Shown here in pieces: positions 1 to 6,293 of a DNA stretch of 7,667 nt. Source of the stretch: an uncultured Oscillospiraceae bacterium (lineage in GTDB: Bacteria; Bacillota; Clostridia; Oscillospirales; Acutalibacteraceae). The stretch covers positions 1-7,667 of the forward strand of contig URGA01000082.1 of NCBI GenBank assembly GCA_900547275.1, in the 5' to 3' direction. The notes under the pieces were generated by a model. It did not search any database. It was not told the origin of the DNA and saw only the letters and a program-made list of their open reading frames with translations. Numbering within the stretch: position 1 is the first letter of the stretch; every line of letters starts with the position of its first letter. The position numbers and the translations under genes were made by a program.

Positions 1-153
1 AATCATCTGTCCACTTTTCATCGACGCTTCCAGCGCACGAATCGACATCAGGCGCCCAACGTCGAAATGAATAATCATATTAGGAAAGGCGGTTAGGCCG
101 CGCAACGGCAGCACCGGCAGCCGCTTGAACTCCGCCTCGGTTGTTACTATCAT
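1..153 (-). CDS. lon: ATP-dependent protease Lon, N-terminal fragment
   Basis: Only the first 51 codons are present; the gene runs off the left edge of the window. Translating the minus strand from the ATG at 151-153 gives an N-terminus with the Lon substrate-recognition (LAN) signature: LPVLPLRGL at residues 12-20, then FPNMIIHFDVGR at 23-34 and a SIRALEASM stretch at 37-45. This matches the start of bacterial Lon, a homo-hexameric cytosolic AAA+ serine protease that degrades misfolded and some regulatory proteins. The ATPase and protease domains lie outside the window and cannot be checked. The start is supported by a GAGGAGA ribosome binding site 5 nt upstream (159-165). The gene follows clpX on the same strand but is separated by a terminator and has its own promoter. 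Its codon use (CG-type arginines, ccg proline) resembles clpX rather than tig. Confidence 0.9.
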   Translation of the reverse strand, partial: MIVTTEAEFKRLPVLPLRGLTAFPNMIIHFDVGRLMSIRALEASMKSGQMI

Positions 154-193
154 AGTTCTCTCCTCACACGCGGAAAAATAATTAGATAGAGTC

Positions 194-222
194 AGTATAG
201 TATATTTTTCTCGGTTTGTAAA
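194..222 (-). promoter_or_regulatory. Probable sigma-A promoter of lon
   Basis: On the minus strand a TTTACA -35 box (217-222) is separated by exactly 17 nt from a TATACT -10 box (194-199). This is close to the vegetative consensus. It lies after the clpX terminator and about 30 nt before the lon ribosome binding site, so lon can be transcribed independently of clpPX. No CIRCE element or CtsR tandem repeat is visible around it, so heat-shock control by those regulators is not supported here. Confidence 0.7.
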
Positions 223-244
223 GCATCCACAAACAGTAATAGAC

Positions 245-285
245 AAAAAACGCGGGTGAAACCAGCGGTTCCCCCACGTTTTTTT
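245..285 (-). terminator. Probable Rho-independent terminator after clpX
   Basis: Seven bases past the clpX stop codon is an imperfect inverted repeat. The arms pair through an A6/T6 base, a GC/CG step, GGG/CCC and AACC/GGTT around a 3-nt loop, with two mismatches and one bulged A. On the minus strand the hairpin is followed directly by TTTTTTG. Because both ends carry A/T runs, it could in principle work in both directions. It probably ends the clpPX transcript before the separate lon promoter. Confidence 0.65.
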
Positions 286-291
286 GCTGTT

Positions 292-1608
292 TTATGCGCT
301 TTTTGTTGGTTTTGAGCGTTTTTCTCCTTTTTTCGAGGACGAAGCCTCGGAAGGAAGCGCTGCGCGCCCGCCATGTTCAATGAGCGGCTCACCTTCACCC
401 GTCACAGTTTCCCGTGTGATAACCACACGGTTGACACTTGTGTCGGACGGAATGCGGAACATAATATCCGTCATCACACTTTCCAGCACACCGCGAAGGC
501 CACGTGCGCCCGTTTTACGGGCAAGAGCGGTCTTTGCGACCTCTTCGAGCGCATCCGGTGCAAACTCCAGCATCACGCCGTCCATGGCCAGCAACGTCTG
601 ATACTGTTTAACCAGCGCGTTTTTCGGCTCCTGCAAAATACGGACCAAGGCTTTTTCATCCAGCGTATCCAGCGAAACCACAGCTGGCAGACGGCCAATC
701 AGTTCAGGAATCAGCCCGTACTTCATCAGATCATGCGGCTCAATCTGGGCAAGCAGATGATCGGTCTGATCCTCCTGCTGGCTCTTCACCTCAGAGCCAA
801 AGCCCATGCCCTGTTTTCCGATTCGCTTCTGGATGATACCTTCAATACCGTCGAACGCACCGCCGCAGATAAACAGAATATTAGTGGTATCAATTTGGAT
901 AAATTCCTGATGCGGATGCTTGCGACCGCCCTGCGGCGGCACATTGGCCGTCGTACCCTCCAGCATCTTGAGCAGTGCCTGCTGCACGCCCTCACCCGAT
1001 ACGTCGCGTGTAATAGAGGGATTTTCGCTCTTGCGGGCAATCTTGTCAATCTCATCGACATAGATAATACCATGCTCCGCCAGCTCAACATCAAAGTCGG
1101 CTGCCTGAATCAGGCGCAGCAGAATATTTTCCACATCTTCACCGACATAGCCGGCTTCCGTCAGCGTAGTGGCGTCCGCAATTGCGAAAGGCACCTGCAA
1201 CGTCTTTGCCAGTGTCTGCGCCAGCAGCGTCTTACCCGAACCGGACGGACCAAGCATCAGAATATTGGATTTCTGCAATTCCACATCGGTTTCCGGATGA
1301 TAAATGCGTTTATAGTGATTGTACACCGCAACCGAAAGCGCAATCTTCGCACGCTCCTGTCCGATGACATATTCATCCAGCACCGCCTTGAGTTCCTGCG
1401 GCGTGGGCAGTTTTTCCGGCTCAATCGCCGTCTGCTCCGCACGATCCTCCGGTGCGAAATCCAGTTCATCCTCCAGAATGCTGGTGCATACGCCGATGCA
1501 CTCATCGCAGATATATACGCCGGGGCCTGCGATCAATTTGCGGACACGTCCCTGCGGTTTTCCGCAAAACGAACATTTCAGCGTCTTATCATCATCAAAA
1601 TTCGGCAT
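292..1608 (-). CDS. clpX: ClpX, AAA+ unfoldase subunit of the ClpXP protease
   Basis: A full-length 438-residue ClpX, slightly longer than the roughly 420 residues usual for the family. ClpX forms a hexameric ring that recognises tagged or misfolded proteins, unfolds them with ATP and threads them into ClpP. Visible in order: the N-terminal C4 zinc-binding dimerisation domain (C12, C15, C34, C37), Walker A GPSGSGKT (120-127), pore-1 loop GYVGED (153-158), Walker B IIYVDEID (181-188), the RDVSGEG pore-2 loop (201-207), the ClpP-docking loop tripeptide MGF (268-270, IGF/LGF in most species), the arginine finger in GRLP (R306) and sensor-2 GAR (367-369). The last ~17 residues form a basic Ser/Lys tail with no family counterpart. 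The ATG is preceded by AGAGGTG (1613-1619). It lies 23 nt after the clpP stop and is probably co-transcribed with clpP. All 20 arginine codons are CGN, unlike tig. Confidence 0.97.
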   Translation of the reverse strand: MPNFDDDKTLKCSFCGKPQGRVRKLIAGPGVYICDECIGVCTSILEDELDFAPEDRAEQTAIEPEKLPTPQELKAVLDEYVIGQERAKIALSVAVYNHYKRIYHPETDVELQKSNILMLGPSGSGKTLLAQTLAKTLQVPFAIADATTLTEAGYVGEDVENILLRLIQAADFDVELAEHGIIYVDEIDKIARKSENPSITRDVSGEGVQQALLKMLEGTTANVPPQGGRKHPHQEFIQIDTTNILFICGGAFDGIEGIIQKRIGKQGMGFGSEVKSQQEDQTDHLLAQIEPHDLMKYGLIPELIGRLPAVVSLDTLDEKALVRILQEPKNALVKQYQTLLAMDGVMLEFAPDALEEVAKTALARKTGARGLRGVLESVMTDIMFRIPSDTSVNRVVITRETVTGEGEPLIEHGGRAALPSEASSSKKGEKRSKPTKSA

Positions 1609-1631
1609 TTGGCACCTCTACCCTACACTTA

Positions 1632-2213
1632 TCAATGCTTATCGAACACCTTGTCAATCAGGCCGTATTCCACTGCTTCCTCTGCGGACATGAAGTTATC
1701 ACGCTCGCAGTCCGCAGTGACCACCTCGATCGGCTTGCCGGTGTTTTCCGATAAAATTTTATTCATACGCTTCTTGATAATCTCAAGACGCTTGAGATGG
1801 ATGGCCATATCGGTAATCTGTCCCTGCGTACCGGCGGACGGCTGATGAATCATAATTTCCGCATTGGGCAGCGCATATCGCTTTCCCTTTGCGCCCGAGG
1901 ACAGCAAAAACGCACCCATAGATGCCGCCATACCGATGCAGATGGTCGATACATCACACTTGATATAATTCATCGTATCATAAATAGCCATGCCGGCGGT
2001 TACTGAACCTCCCGGACTATTGATATAAAGGCTGATGTCCTTCTCACTGTCCTGACTTTCAAGGAAGAGAAGCTGAGCGACAACAAGAGATGCCGTCGTA
2101 TCGTCTACCTGGTCTGACAAAACAATGATTCTATCGTTAAGCAGACGTGAGAAAATATCCATTGAGCGCTCGCCGGCGCCTGTCTGCTCTACAACGTAAG
2201 GTACTAATGCCAC
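1632..2213 (-). CDS. clpP: ClpP, ATP-dependent Clp protease proteolytic subunit
   Basis: A 193-residue ClpP, the normal length for the family. ClpP assembles into a 14-subunit barrel whose internal serine-protease sites degrade chains delivered by ClpX (encoded next) or other Clp ATPases. The catalytic triad is intact: Ser98 in GMAASMG (94-100), His123 in MIHQP (121-125) and Asp172 in ERDNFMSAEEA (170-180). The NSPGGSV motif that binds substrate backbone is at 65-71, and the N-terminus begins with the usual ALVPYVVEQTGAGERSMDI-type pore loop. The start codon is GTG (2211-2213); no ATG lies upstream in frame, and the family N-terminus begins exactly here. Upstream is a purine-rich GGAAAG about 10 nt away, a modest ribosome binding site. 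It is 65 nt downstream of tig and 23 nt upstream of clpX. The stop is TGA. Confidence 0.97.
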   Translation of the reverse strand: MALVPYVVEQTGAGERSMDIFSRLLNDRIIVLSDQVDDTTASLVVAQLLFLESQDSEKDISLYINSPGGSVTAGMAIYDTMNYIKCDVSTICIGMAASMGAFLLSSGAKGKRYALPNAEIMIHQPSAGTQGQITDMAIHLKRLEIIKKRMNKILSENTGKPIEVVTADCERDNFMSAEEAVEYGLIDKVFDKH

Positions 2214-2232
2214 AAGATCACTTTCCTTTCAT

Positions 2233-2261
2233 ATTATATCCGCTGTTTAACAGTATTGACA
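2233..2261 (-). promoter_or_regulatory. Weak candidate promoter for clpPX
   Basis: In the 65-nt gap between tig and clpP the minus strand has a perfect TATAAT (2233-2238). It lies 17 nt after TGTCAA (2256-2261), a poor -35 match. The spacer holds a perfect palindrome, CTGTTTAACAG (2243-2253). I see no terminator hairpin in this gap, so clpPX may equally be read through from tig. The -10 is good but the -35 is weak, so this is tentative. Confidence 0.3.
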
Positions 2262-2278
2262 GGAATTATCGCTTTTAG

Positions 2279-3667
2279 TTACTCAGCGTCTTCCTTTTTT
2301 TCTTTTTTCTTAGCGGTTGATTTTTTTGTTGTCTTTTTATCGTCTGCTGACTTCTTTGCTGCCTTTTTCTTCTCAGGCTTCTTGTCAACAAGCTTTGCAG
2401 AGTCAACGATAAGGTCAAGAGCCTTCTTTGTTGTTACGTCTGCAGCAATCTGGTCTGCAGGAACAGCCTTTTTGATCTGCTCTGCTTCCATGCCGTACTG
2501 CTGAGCAAGTTTCTCAACTTCAGCGTTAATCTCTTCTTCAGTAGCTTCAAGCTTTTCAGCCGCAACAATTGCTTCAAGAGCAAGAGAGCTCTTTACCTGA
2601 TTTTCAGCGCCTGTTCTGAATGTAGCGCGGAAAGAGTCCATATCCTGGCCGATATACTTAAGATATGTTTCAAGGTCGATGCCCTGCATCTGAAGTCTGT
2701 ATGAATAATCGTTGATCATTTCATCGCAGCGCTTTGTGAACATGCACTCTGGAATTTCAGCTTCCATAGTATCGATAACCTGCTCGATAAGCTGATTTTC
2801 AAGATCTTTTCTTGCTTCTTCAGCCTTTCTTTCGGAAATCTGCTTTTTGATGTCAGCTTTCAGTTCATCAAGTGTATCAAACTCAGAAACGTCCTTTGCG
2901 AACTCATCGTCAAGTTCGGGCACTTCCTTTTTCTTGATTTCGTGAATCTTTACTTTGAATACAGCGTCTTTGCCTGCGAGGTTTTCAGCCTGATATTCTT
3001 CGGGGAAAGTAACGTTTACGTCAAATTCCTCATCAACATTGTGGCCTGCAACCTGCTCTTCAAAGCCGGGAATAAATGAGCCTGAACCAAGTTCAAGAGG
3101 ATAATTCTCGCCTTTTCCGCCGTCGAAAGCAACGCCGTCAACAAAACCTTCAAAATCGATTTCAGCGGTATCGCCGATTTCAGCTGCTCTGTCCTCAACG
3201 CTTACAAGGCGTGAATTGCGGTCCTGCATATTAGCAAGTTCAACAGCAACATCCTCGTCGCCTGCTTCGCTGTCCATCTTAACAGCCTCAAGTCCCTTGT
3301 ACTGACCCAGCTTAACTTCCGGGTATACAGTGACTTTCATTTTCATTTCTACGCCTGCGTCCTTGCTGATAGCTGTAACATCAAGGTCATAGGGAGCATC
3401 AACTGCGCGAAGACCTGCCTCTTCGATAGCTTCGGTAACAGCCTGGGGATATACGATCTCAAGAGCGTCTTCATAGAAGAAGCCTTCACCGTACATCTTC
3501 TCGATCATACCCTGGGTTGCTTTACCCTTTCTGAAACCGGGAAGCTGAATTGACTTTCTCTGTTTGAAATAAGCGTCCTTGCAAGCCTGAGTGAATACGT
3601 CAGGAGCAACGGTCACTTCAATTTCGTAAACATTGGTATCTACTTTATTAGATGATTTAAGTGCCAT
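2279..3667 (-). CDS. tig: Trigger factor, ribosome-associated chaperone and prolyl isomerase
   Basis: A 462-residue trigger factor; the family is usually about 430, and the excess is a C-terminal tail. It docks at the ribosomal exit tunnel, shields nascent chains and catalyses proline cis/trans isomerisation. Domains in order: the N-terminal ribosome-binding domain (~1-115) with the tip signature GFRKGKA (44-50), followed here by Thr rather than the usual Pro; the FKBP-like isomerase domain (~155-247) with GDTAEIDFEGF (166-176) and GSGSFIPGFEEQVAG (194-208); the helical chaperone domain (~250-427); then a tail in which 16 of residues 429-458 are lysine. The ATG has a strong AGGAGG 8 nt upstream (3676-3681) and a near-consensus promoter. 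It precedes clpP, the common Firmicutes arrangement. Seven of 12 arginines use AGA. Confidence 0.97.
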   Translation of the reverse strand: MALKSSNKVDTNVYEIEVTVAPDVFTQACKDAYFKQRKSIQLPGFRKGKATQGMIEKMYGEGFFYEDALEIVYPQAVTEAIEEAGLRAVDAPYDLDVTAISKDAGVEMKMKVTVYPEVKLGQYKGLEAVKMDSEAGDEDVAVELANMQDRNSRLVSVEDRAAEIGDTAEIDFEGFVDGVAFDGGKGENYPLELGSGSFIPGFEEQVAGHNVDEEFDVNVTFPEEYQAENLAGKDAVFKVKIHEIKKKEVPELDDEFAKDVSEFDTLDELKADIKKQISERKAEEARKDLENQLIEQVIDTMEAEIPECMFTKRCDEMINDYSYRLQMQGIDLETYLKYIGQDMDSFRATFRTGAENQVKSSLALEAIVAAEKLEATEEEINAEVEKLAQQYGMEAEQIKKAVPADQIAADVTTKKALDLIVDSAKLVDKKPEKKKAAKKSADDKKTTKKSTAKKKEKKEDAE

Positions 3668-3710
3668 TTTATTGACCTCCTCAGATTATAACTAATATCA
3701 CCGAATTGGC

Positions 3711-3739
3711 ATTATATCATATATACAATTTAATTTCAA
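3711..3739 (-). promoter_or_regulatory. Strong sigma-A promoter of tig
   Basis: On the minus strand TTGAAA (3734-3739) and TATAAT (3711-3716) are separated by exactly 17 nt, in a very AT-rich stretch just after the phosphoesterase stop codon. The implied transcript start near 3704 gives a leader of about 37 nt before the tig ATG, containing the AGGAGG ribosome binding site. tig, and possibly clpPX by read-through, is therefore probably expressed independently of the upstream gene. Confidence 0.8.
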
Positions 3740-3748
3740 GAATAATTA

Positions 3749-4432
3749 TTATTTTATTATCAAAAGCGGAACAAAGGACAGTCTGTCGGCTGAAATAAGG
3801 CGAAAATCAATACCTGAACATTCTCCCTCAAATGCATAGCGCGCGGCTGCGCCGTGAAGATGACCGTAATAGCATTTTTTTATTTCGTATTCTTTAAGCA
3901 AATCGACAATCTCGGTACATATGCCGTTTGAAGTTACCGGCGGATAATGGAGAAAAACGATTTTCTCACCGGATACAGCGGCGTTAAGAGAGGCTCTGAT
4001 ACGTCCTACTTCGCGCATAAGCACCTTTTCGTCCTGTTCCTCAGGAGAGTCAAAAAACCAGCCTCTGCTTGCACACAGAGAAACTGAGCCGTACTCGTAT
4101 GAATTATTATGAAGAAATGAAATTGAAGTAAAACCGTTTTCCTGAACAAATTTGTTCATTTTGGTCATCGTCGTCCACCAGTAGTCGTGATTTCCTTTTA
4201 CAATCAGCTTTTTACCCGGCAGGCTGTTCAGAAATTCAAAATCCGCTTTAAGGGTTTCAAAATCCATTGCCCAACTGATATCTCCCGCTATAACCACGGT
4301 ATCGTCAGCACCAACAAGTTTTCTCCAGTTTTCCTCCAGGCGGCGCGTATAATCGTTCCAGCCCGGAAAAGCGTCCATCGGCTTGTCCGTGCCAAATGAA
4401 AGATGGGTGTCCGCAATGGCAAAAAGCGACAT
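3749..4432 (-). CDS. Calcineurin-like metallophosphoesterase of unknown substrate
   Basis: A 227-residue protein with the complete metallophosphoesterase signature set for a two-metal centre: D8 and H10 in DTH, D51 in GDISW (50-54), N81 and H82 in GNHDYW (80-85), H162 in HYPP (162-165) and H191/H193 in GHLHG (190-194). There is no signal peptide or membrane segment, so it is probably cytosolic. It resembles the small uncharacterised phosphoesterases common in Clostridia (the CT488-type family). Its substrate cannot be told from sequence, and these enzymes hydrolyse phosphomono- or diesters. The ATG has CTCTCCTT (AAGGAGAG on the coding strand, 4438-4445) 5 nt upstream. It is divergent from the DUF1540 gene, with a 69-nt gap. 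The downstream gene tig has its own promoter, so a shared operon is doubtful. I found no convincing promoter for this gene itself. Confidence 0.9.
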   Translation of the reverse strand: MSLFAIADTHLSFGTDKPMDAFPGWNDYTRRLEENWRKLVGADDTVVIAGDISWAMDFETLKADFEFLNSLPGKKLIVKGNHDYWWTTMTKMNKFVQENGFTSISFLHNNSYEYGSVSLCASRGWFFDSPEEQDEKVLMREVGRIRASLNAAVSGEKIVFLHYPPVTSNGICTEIVDLLKEYEIKKCYYGHLHGAAARYAFEGECSGIDFRLISADRLSFVPLLIIK

Positions 4433-4501
4433 ATAAACTCTCCTTAAAATTGAATAAAACGAAAATTAATGCAAAAACTACTGGCGAAGGGAGTGAATCA
4501 A

Positions 4502-4666
4502 ATGAACGAAATCAAAGGAATTTCCTGCGCAGTAAAGAACTGCAAATACCACGATATGTCAGACTGCTGCACTGCAGGTCACATTCAGGTAGGCACACAG
4601 AACGCCAAAAACACAAATGAGACTTCTTGCGAAACATTTCAGTGCGCAGACGGATGCAAGGGCTAA
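4502..4666 (+). CDS. Small cysteine-rich DUF1540 protein
   Basis: A 54-residue protein and the only plus-strand gene here. It carries the DUF1540 pattern: ISCAVKNCKYH (7-17), a CCTAGHIQV core (22-30) and a TSCETF end (41-46). There are seven cysteines (C9, C14, C22, C23, C43, C48, C52), of which C9, C14, C22 or C23 and C43 match the family's conserved set; C48 and C52 form a short extra tail. The spacing suggests a zinc- or other metal-binding fold, but this is inferred and the family has no assigned function. An upstream ATG at 4469 exists in frame. The ATG at 4502 is preferred because AAGGGAG (4487-4493) lies 8 nt before it and the family match starts here. It is divergent from the phosphoesterase, convergent with thrC, and followed by a terminator hairpin. 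Confidence 0.88.
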   Translation: MNEIKGISCAVKNCKYHDMSDCCTAGHIQVGTQNAKNTNETSCETFQCADGCKG

Positions 4667-4695
4667 AATCAACTAAACTGTAAATTATAAATTAT

Positions 4696-4739
4696 GGGCA
4701 GGGTACCGTTTGGATATCCTGCCCTTTTCTTAATTTTTT
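4696..4739 (+). terminator. Terminator hairpin between the DUF1540 gene and thrC
   Basis: A perfect 7-bp stem, GGGCAGG (4696-4702) with CCTGCCC (4718-4724), is extended inwards by about four more pairs around a GTTTG loop. It is followed on the plus strand by a T-rich tract (4725-4739). This is a clear Rho-independent terminator for the DUF1540 gene. The same hairpin on the minus strand lies 17 nt past the thrC stop and is followed by AT-rich sequence with only short T runs, so it may also stop thrC transcripts, less efficiently. Confidence 0.88.
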
Positions 4740-4740
4740 C

Positions 4741-6234
4741 TTACAGATTCAGGAGGCTGAAAACCATGTCGCACATATTTTCCTTGTCGCAGACATTGGT
4801 AAAACGAACCTGCTTGTTTTTAAGTCCTGCAAGAGGCGCAGGCACCTCGGCGCCTGTCAACTCATGAAGTTTGTCTACCATGCTGAATTCGTCGCCGTCA
4901 GGAGTTTCTCCCGTAACTGCGGCAAGAACGCTCTTGGAGAACTTATACGGAGAAGCCGTAGAATCAACAACAGTCGGGATATCGTCCCCTGTTTCGGCAA
5001 CATAAGCGTCATATACGTTAAGCGCAACTGCGGTATGCGTATCGCAAAGATAGCCGTAACGGTCAAAATGCTCTTTGATAGTATTGTCAACAGATTTCTC
5101 GTCGCAGCAGCCTGCGCTGAACATCTGCTGAATTTTTCCGAGCACTTCGGGGGTTACGGAATACTTACCGCTGTCCTTAAGCTGCTGCATAAGATCCGTT
5201 ACCACTGCGTCATCCTCACCGCTCATATGATAGAGCAGACGCTCAAGGTTTGAAGAAATAAGAATATCCATAGACGGAGAAGTTGTGGTATAGAACTCTC
5301 TGTTTCTGTCATAAGTACCTGTTTTAAGGAAATCTGTAAGCACGTTGTTTGAATTGGAAGCGCATACAAGAGTTTTTACGGGCAGACCCATTCTCTTTGC
5401 GTAATAACCGGCAAGGATATTGCCGAAGTTACCTGTGGGAACAACAACGTTTATCTCCTCGCCTGCTTTAATTTTGCCCATATTGAGCATATCGCAGTAT
5501 GCGGAGAAATAGTATACGATCTGAGGTACGAGACGGCCCCAGTTGATAGAGTTAGCAGATGAGAACATCATGTTTTTCTCTGCAAGGCGCGCTTTTACGC
5601 TGTCGTCAGTAAATATAGTTTTAACTGCGCTCTGAGCATCGTCAAAATTACCGTGAATAGCGCAGACTGCAACGTTTTCCCCTTCCTGGGTAACCATCTG
5701 GAGTTTCTGCATCGGAGAAACGCCGTCAACGGGATAGAATACGAGTATCTTTGTCTTATCTACATCCTTAAAACCTTCAAGAGCGGCTTTACCTGTATCG
5801 CCTGAAGTTGCAACAAGAATAACAATCGTCTTTCCCTCAGCTGTTTTCTTTGCAGAAACAGTCATAAGATAAGGCAGAAGCTGAAGCGCCATATCCTTGA
5901 AAGCACAGGTCGGACCGTGCCAGAGTTCAAGAACGTTTTTGTTGCCGTCAACGCATACAGTGGGAGCCACTGCCTCTGAAGAGAACTTACCGCTCTTATA
6001 GGCGCCCTCTACGCAATACGCAAGTTCTTCCTCGGAAAAATCGGTGAGGAAAGTGCGCAAAACGGTCTTTGCGCGGTCAATATAAGACATTGACTTCATT
6101 CCCTCGATCTGCTCCATTGAAAATGAAGGCAGTTCAACGGGAACAAAAAGTCCGCCTTCATCGCTGATGCCCTTGGCAATAGCCTCTGCGGCAGTAACTC
6201 GGATCTTATTGTTTCTTGTAGATGTATAAAGCAT
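4741..6234 (-). CDS. thrC: Threonine synthase
   Basis: A full-length 497-residue threonine synthase, the PLP enzyme that converts O-phospho-L-homoserine and water to L-threonine and phosphate, the last step of threonine synthesis in the cytosol. Visible landmarks are the N-terminal MLYTSTR start typical of the long ThrC class, the PLP-lysine motif HGPTCAFKDMALQ (106-118, Schiff-base Lys113), SGDTG (144-148), the phosphate-gripping PTGNFGN loop (266-272) and DTHTAVA (398-404). The length of nearly 500 residues fits the class found in E. coli, yeast and many Clostridia rather than the ~350-residue class of B. subtilis. The ATG has AGGAG (6243-6247) 8 nt upstream. No homoserine dehydrogenase or kinase gene is adjacent. 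The 62-nt gap after yraN contains promoter-like sequence and an inverted repeat, and no T-box or attenuator is evident. Confidence 0.96.
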   Translation of the reverse strand: MLYTSTRNNKIRVTAAEAIAKGISDEGGLFVPVELPSFSMEQIEGMKSMSYIDRAKTVLRTFLTDFSEEELAYCVEGAYKSGKFSSEAVAPTVCVDGNKNVLELWHGPTCAFKDMALQLLPYLMTVSAKKTAEGKTIVILVATSGDTGKAALEGFKDVDKTKILVFYPVDGVSPMQKLQMVTQEGENVAVCAIHGNFDDAQSAVKTIFTDDSVKARLAEKNMMFSSANSINWGRLVPQIVYYFSAYCDMLNMGKIKAGEEINVVVPTGNFGNILAGYYAKRMGLPVKTLVCASNSNNVLTDFLKTGTYDRNREFYTTTSPSMDILISSNLERLLYHMSGEDDAVVTDLMQQLKDSGKYSVTPEVLGKIQQMFSAGCCDEKSVDNTIKEHFDRYGYLCDTHTAVALNVYDAYVAETGDDIPTVVDSTASPYKFSKSVLAAVTGETPDGDEFSMVDKLHELTGAEVPAPLAGLKNKQVRFTNVCDKENMCDMVFSLLNL

Positions 6235-6257
6235 ATCAATAACTCCTAAAAAAGATA

Positions 6258-6272
6258 TTATCTGTTAGATAA
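6258..6272. repeat. Perfect inverted repeat in the thrC upstream region
   Basis: TTATCT (6258-6263) and AGATAA (6267-6272) form a perfect 6-bp inverted repeat around a 3-nt centre. It lies just upstream of the thrC ribosome binding site and covers the weak -10 of one candidate promoter. It could be a repressor site or a small leader hairpin, but AT-rich sequence yields such repeats by chance. Confidence 0.35.
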
Positions 6273-6293
6273 AAGCTTGGTTCTTGTCAACAT

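Noticed and set aside
154..291. CIRCE or CtsR operator controlling lon or clp genes.
   Set aside because: No TTAGCACTC inverted repeat and no tandem GGTCAAA heptads were found here or in front of clpP.
192..398. A minus-strand 68-codon frame overlapping the clpX end and the gap before lon.
   Set aside because: It runs through the terminator hairpin and the lon promoter in another frame; the Lys-rich start is the basic tail of clpX read out of frame.
284..601. A 105-codon plus-strand open frame at the clpX 3' end.
   Set aside because: It lies antisense to clpX, has no ribosome binding site and has a low-complexity Ser/Arg composition.
373..1845. A 490-codon open frame on the plus strand opposite clpX and the end of clpP.
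   Set aside because: It is antisense to two clear genes, spans their intergenic gap, has no recognisable motif and is rich in Arg, His, Gln and Leu. It is what clpX codon bias produces on the opposite strand.
2256..2504. An 82-codon plus-strand frame rich in Phe and Ser that looks like a membrane protein.
   Set aside because: It is the antisense of the lysine-rich tig tail; Lys codons read as Phe on the other strand.
4469..4501. An upstream in-frame ATG that would lengthen the DUF1540 protein by 11 residues.
   Set aside because: The ribosome binding site lies after it, at the right distance from the ATG at 4502, and the added residues do not fit the family start.
4502..4666. Possible SCIFF (six-cysteine) peptide of a radical-SAM maturation system.
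   Set aside because: The cysteine spacing and the TSCETF end match DUF1540 instead, and no radical-SAM maturase is next to it.
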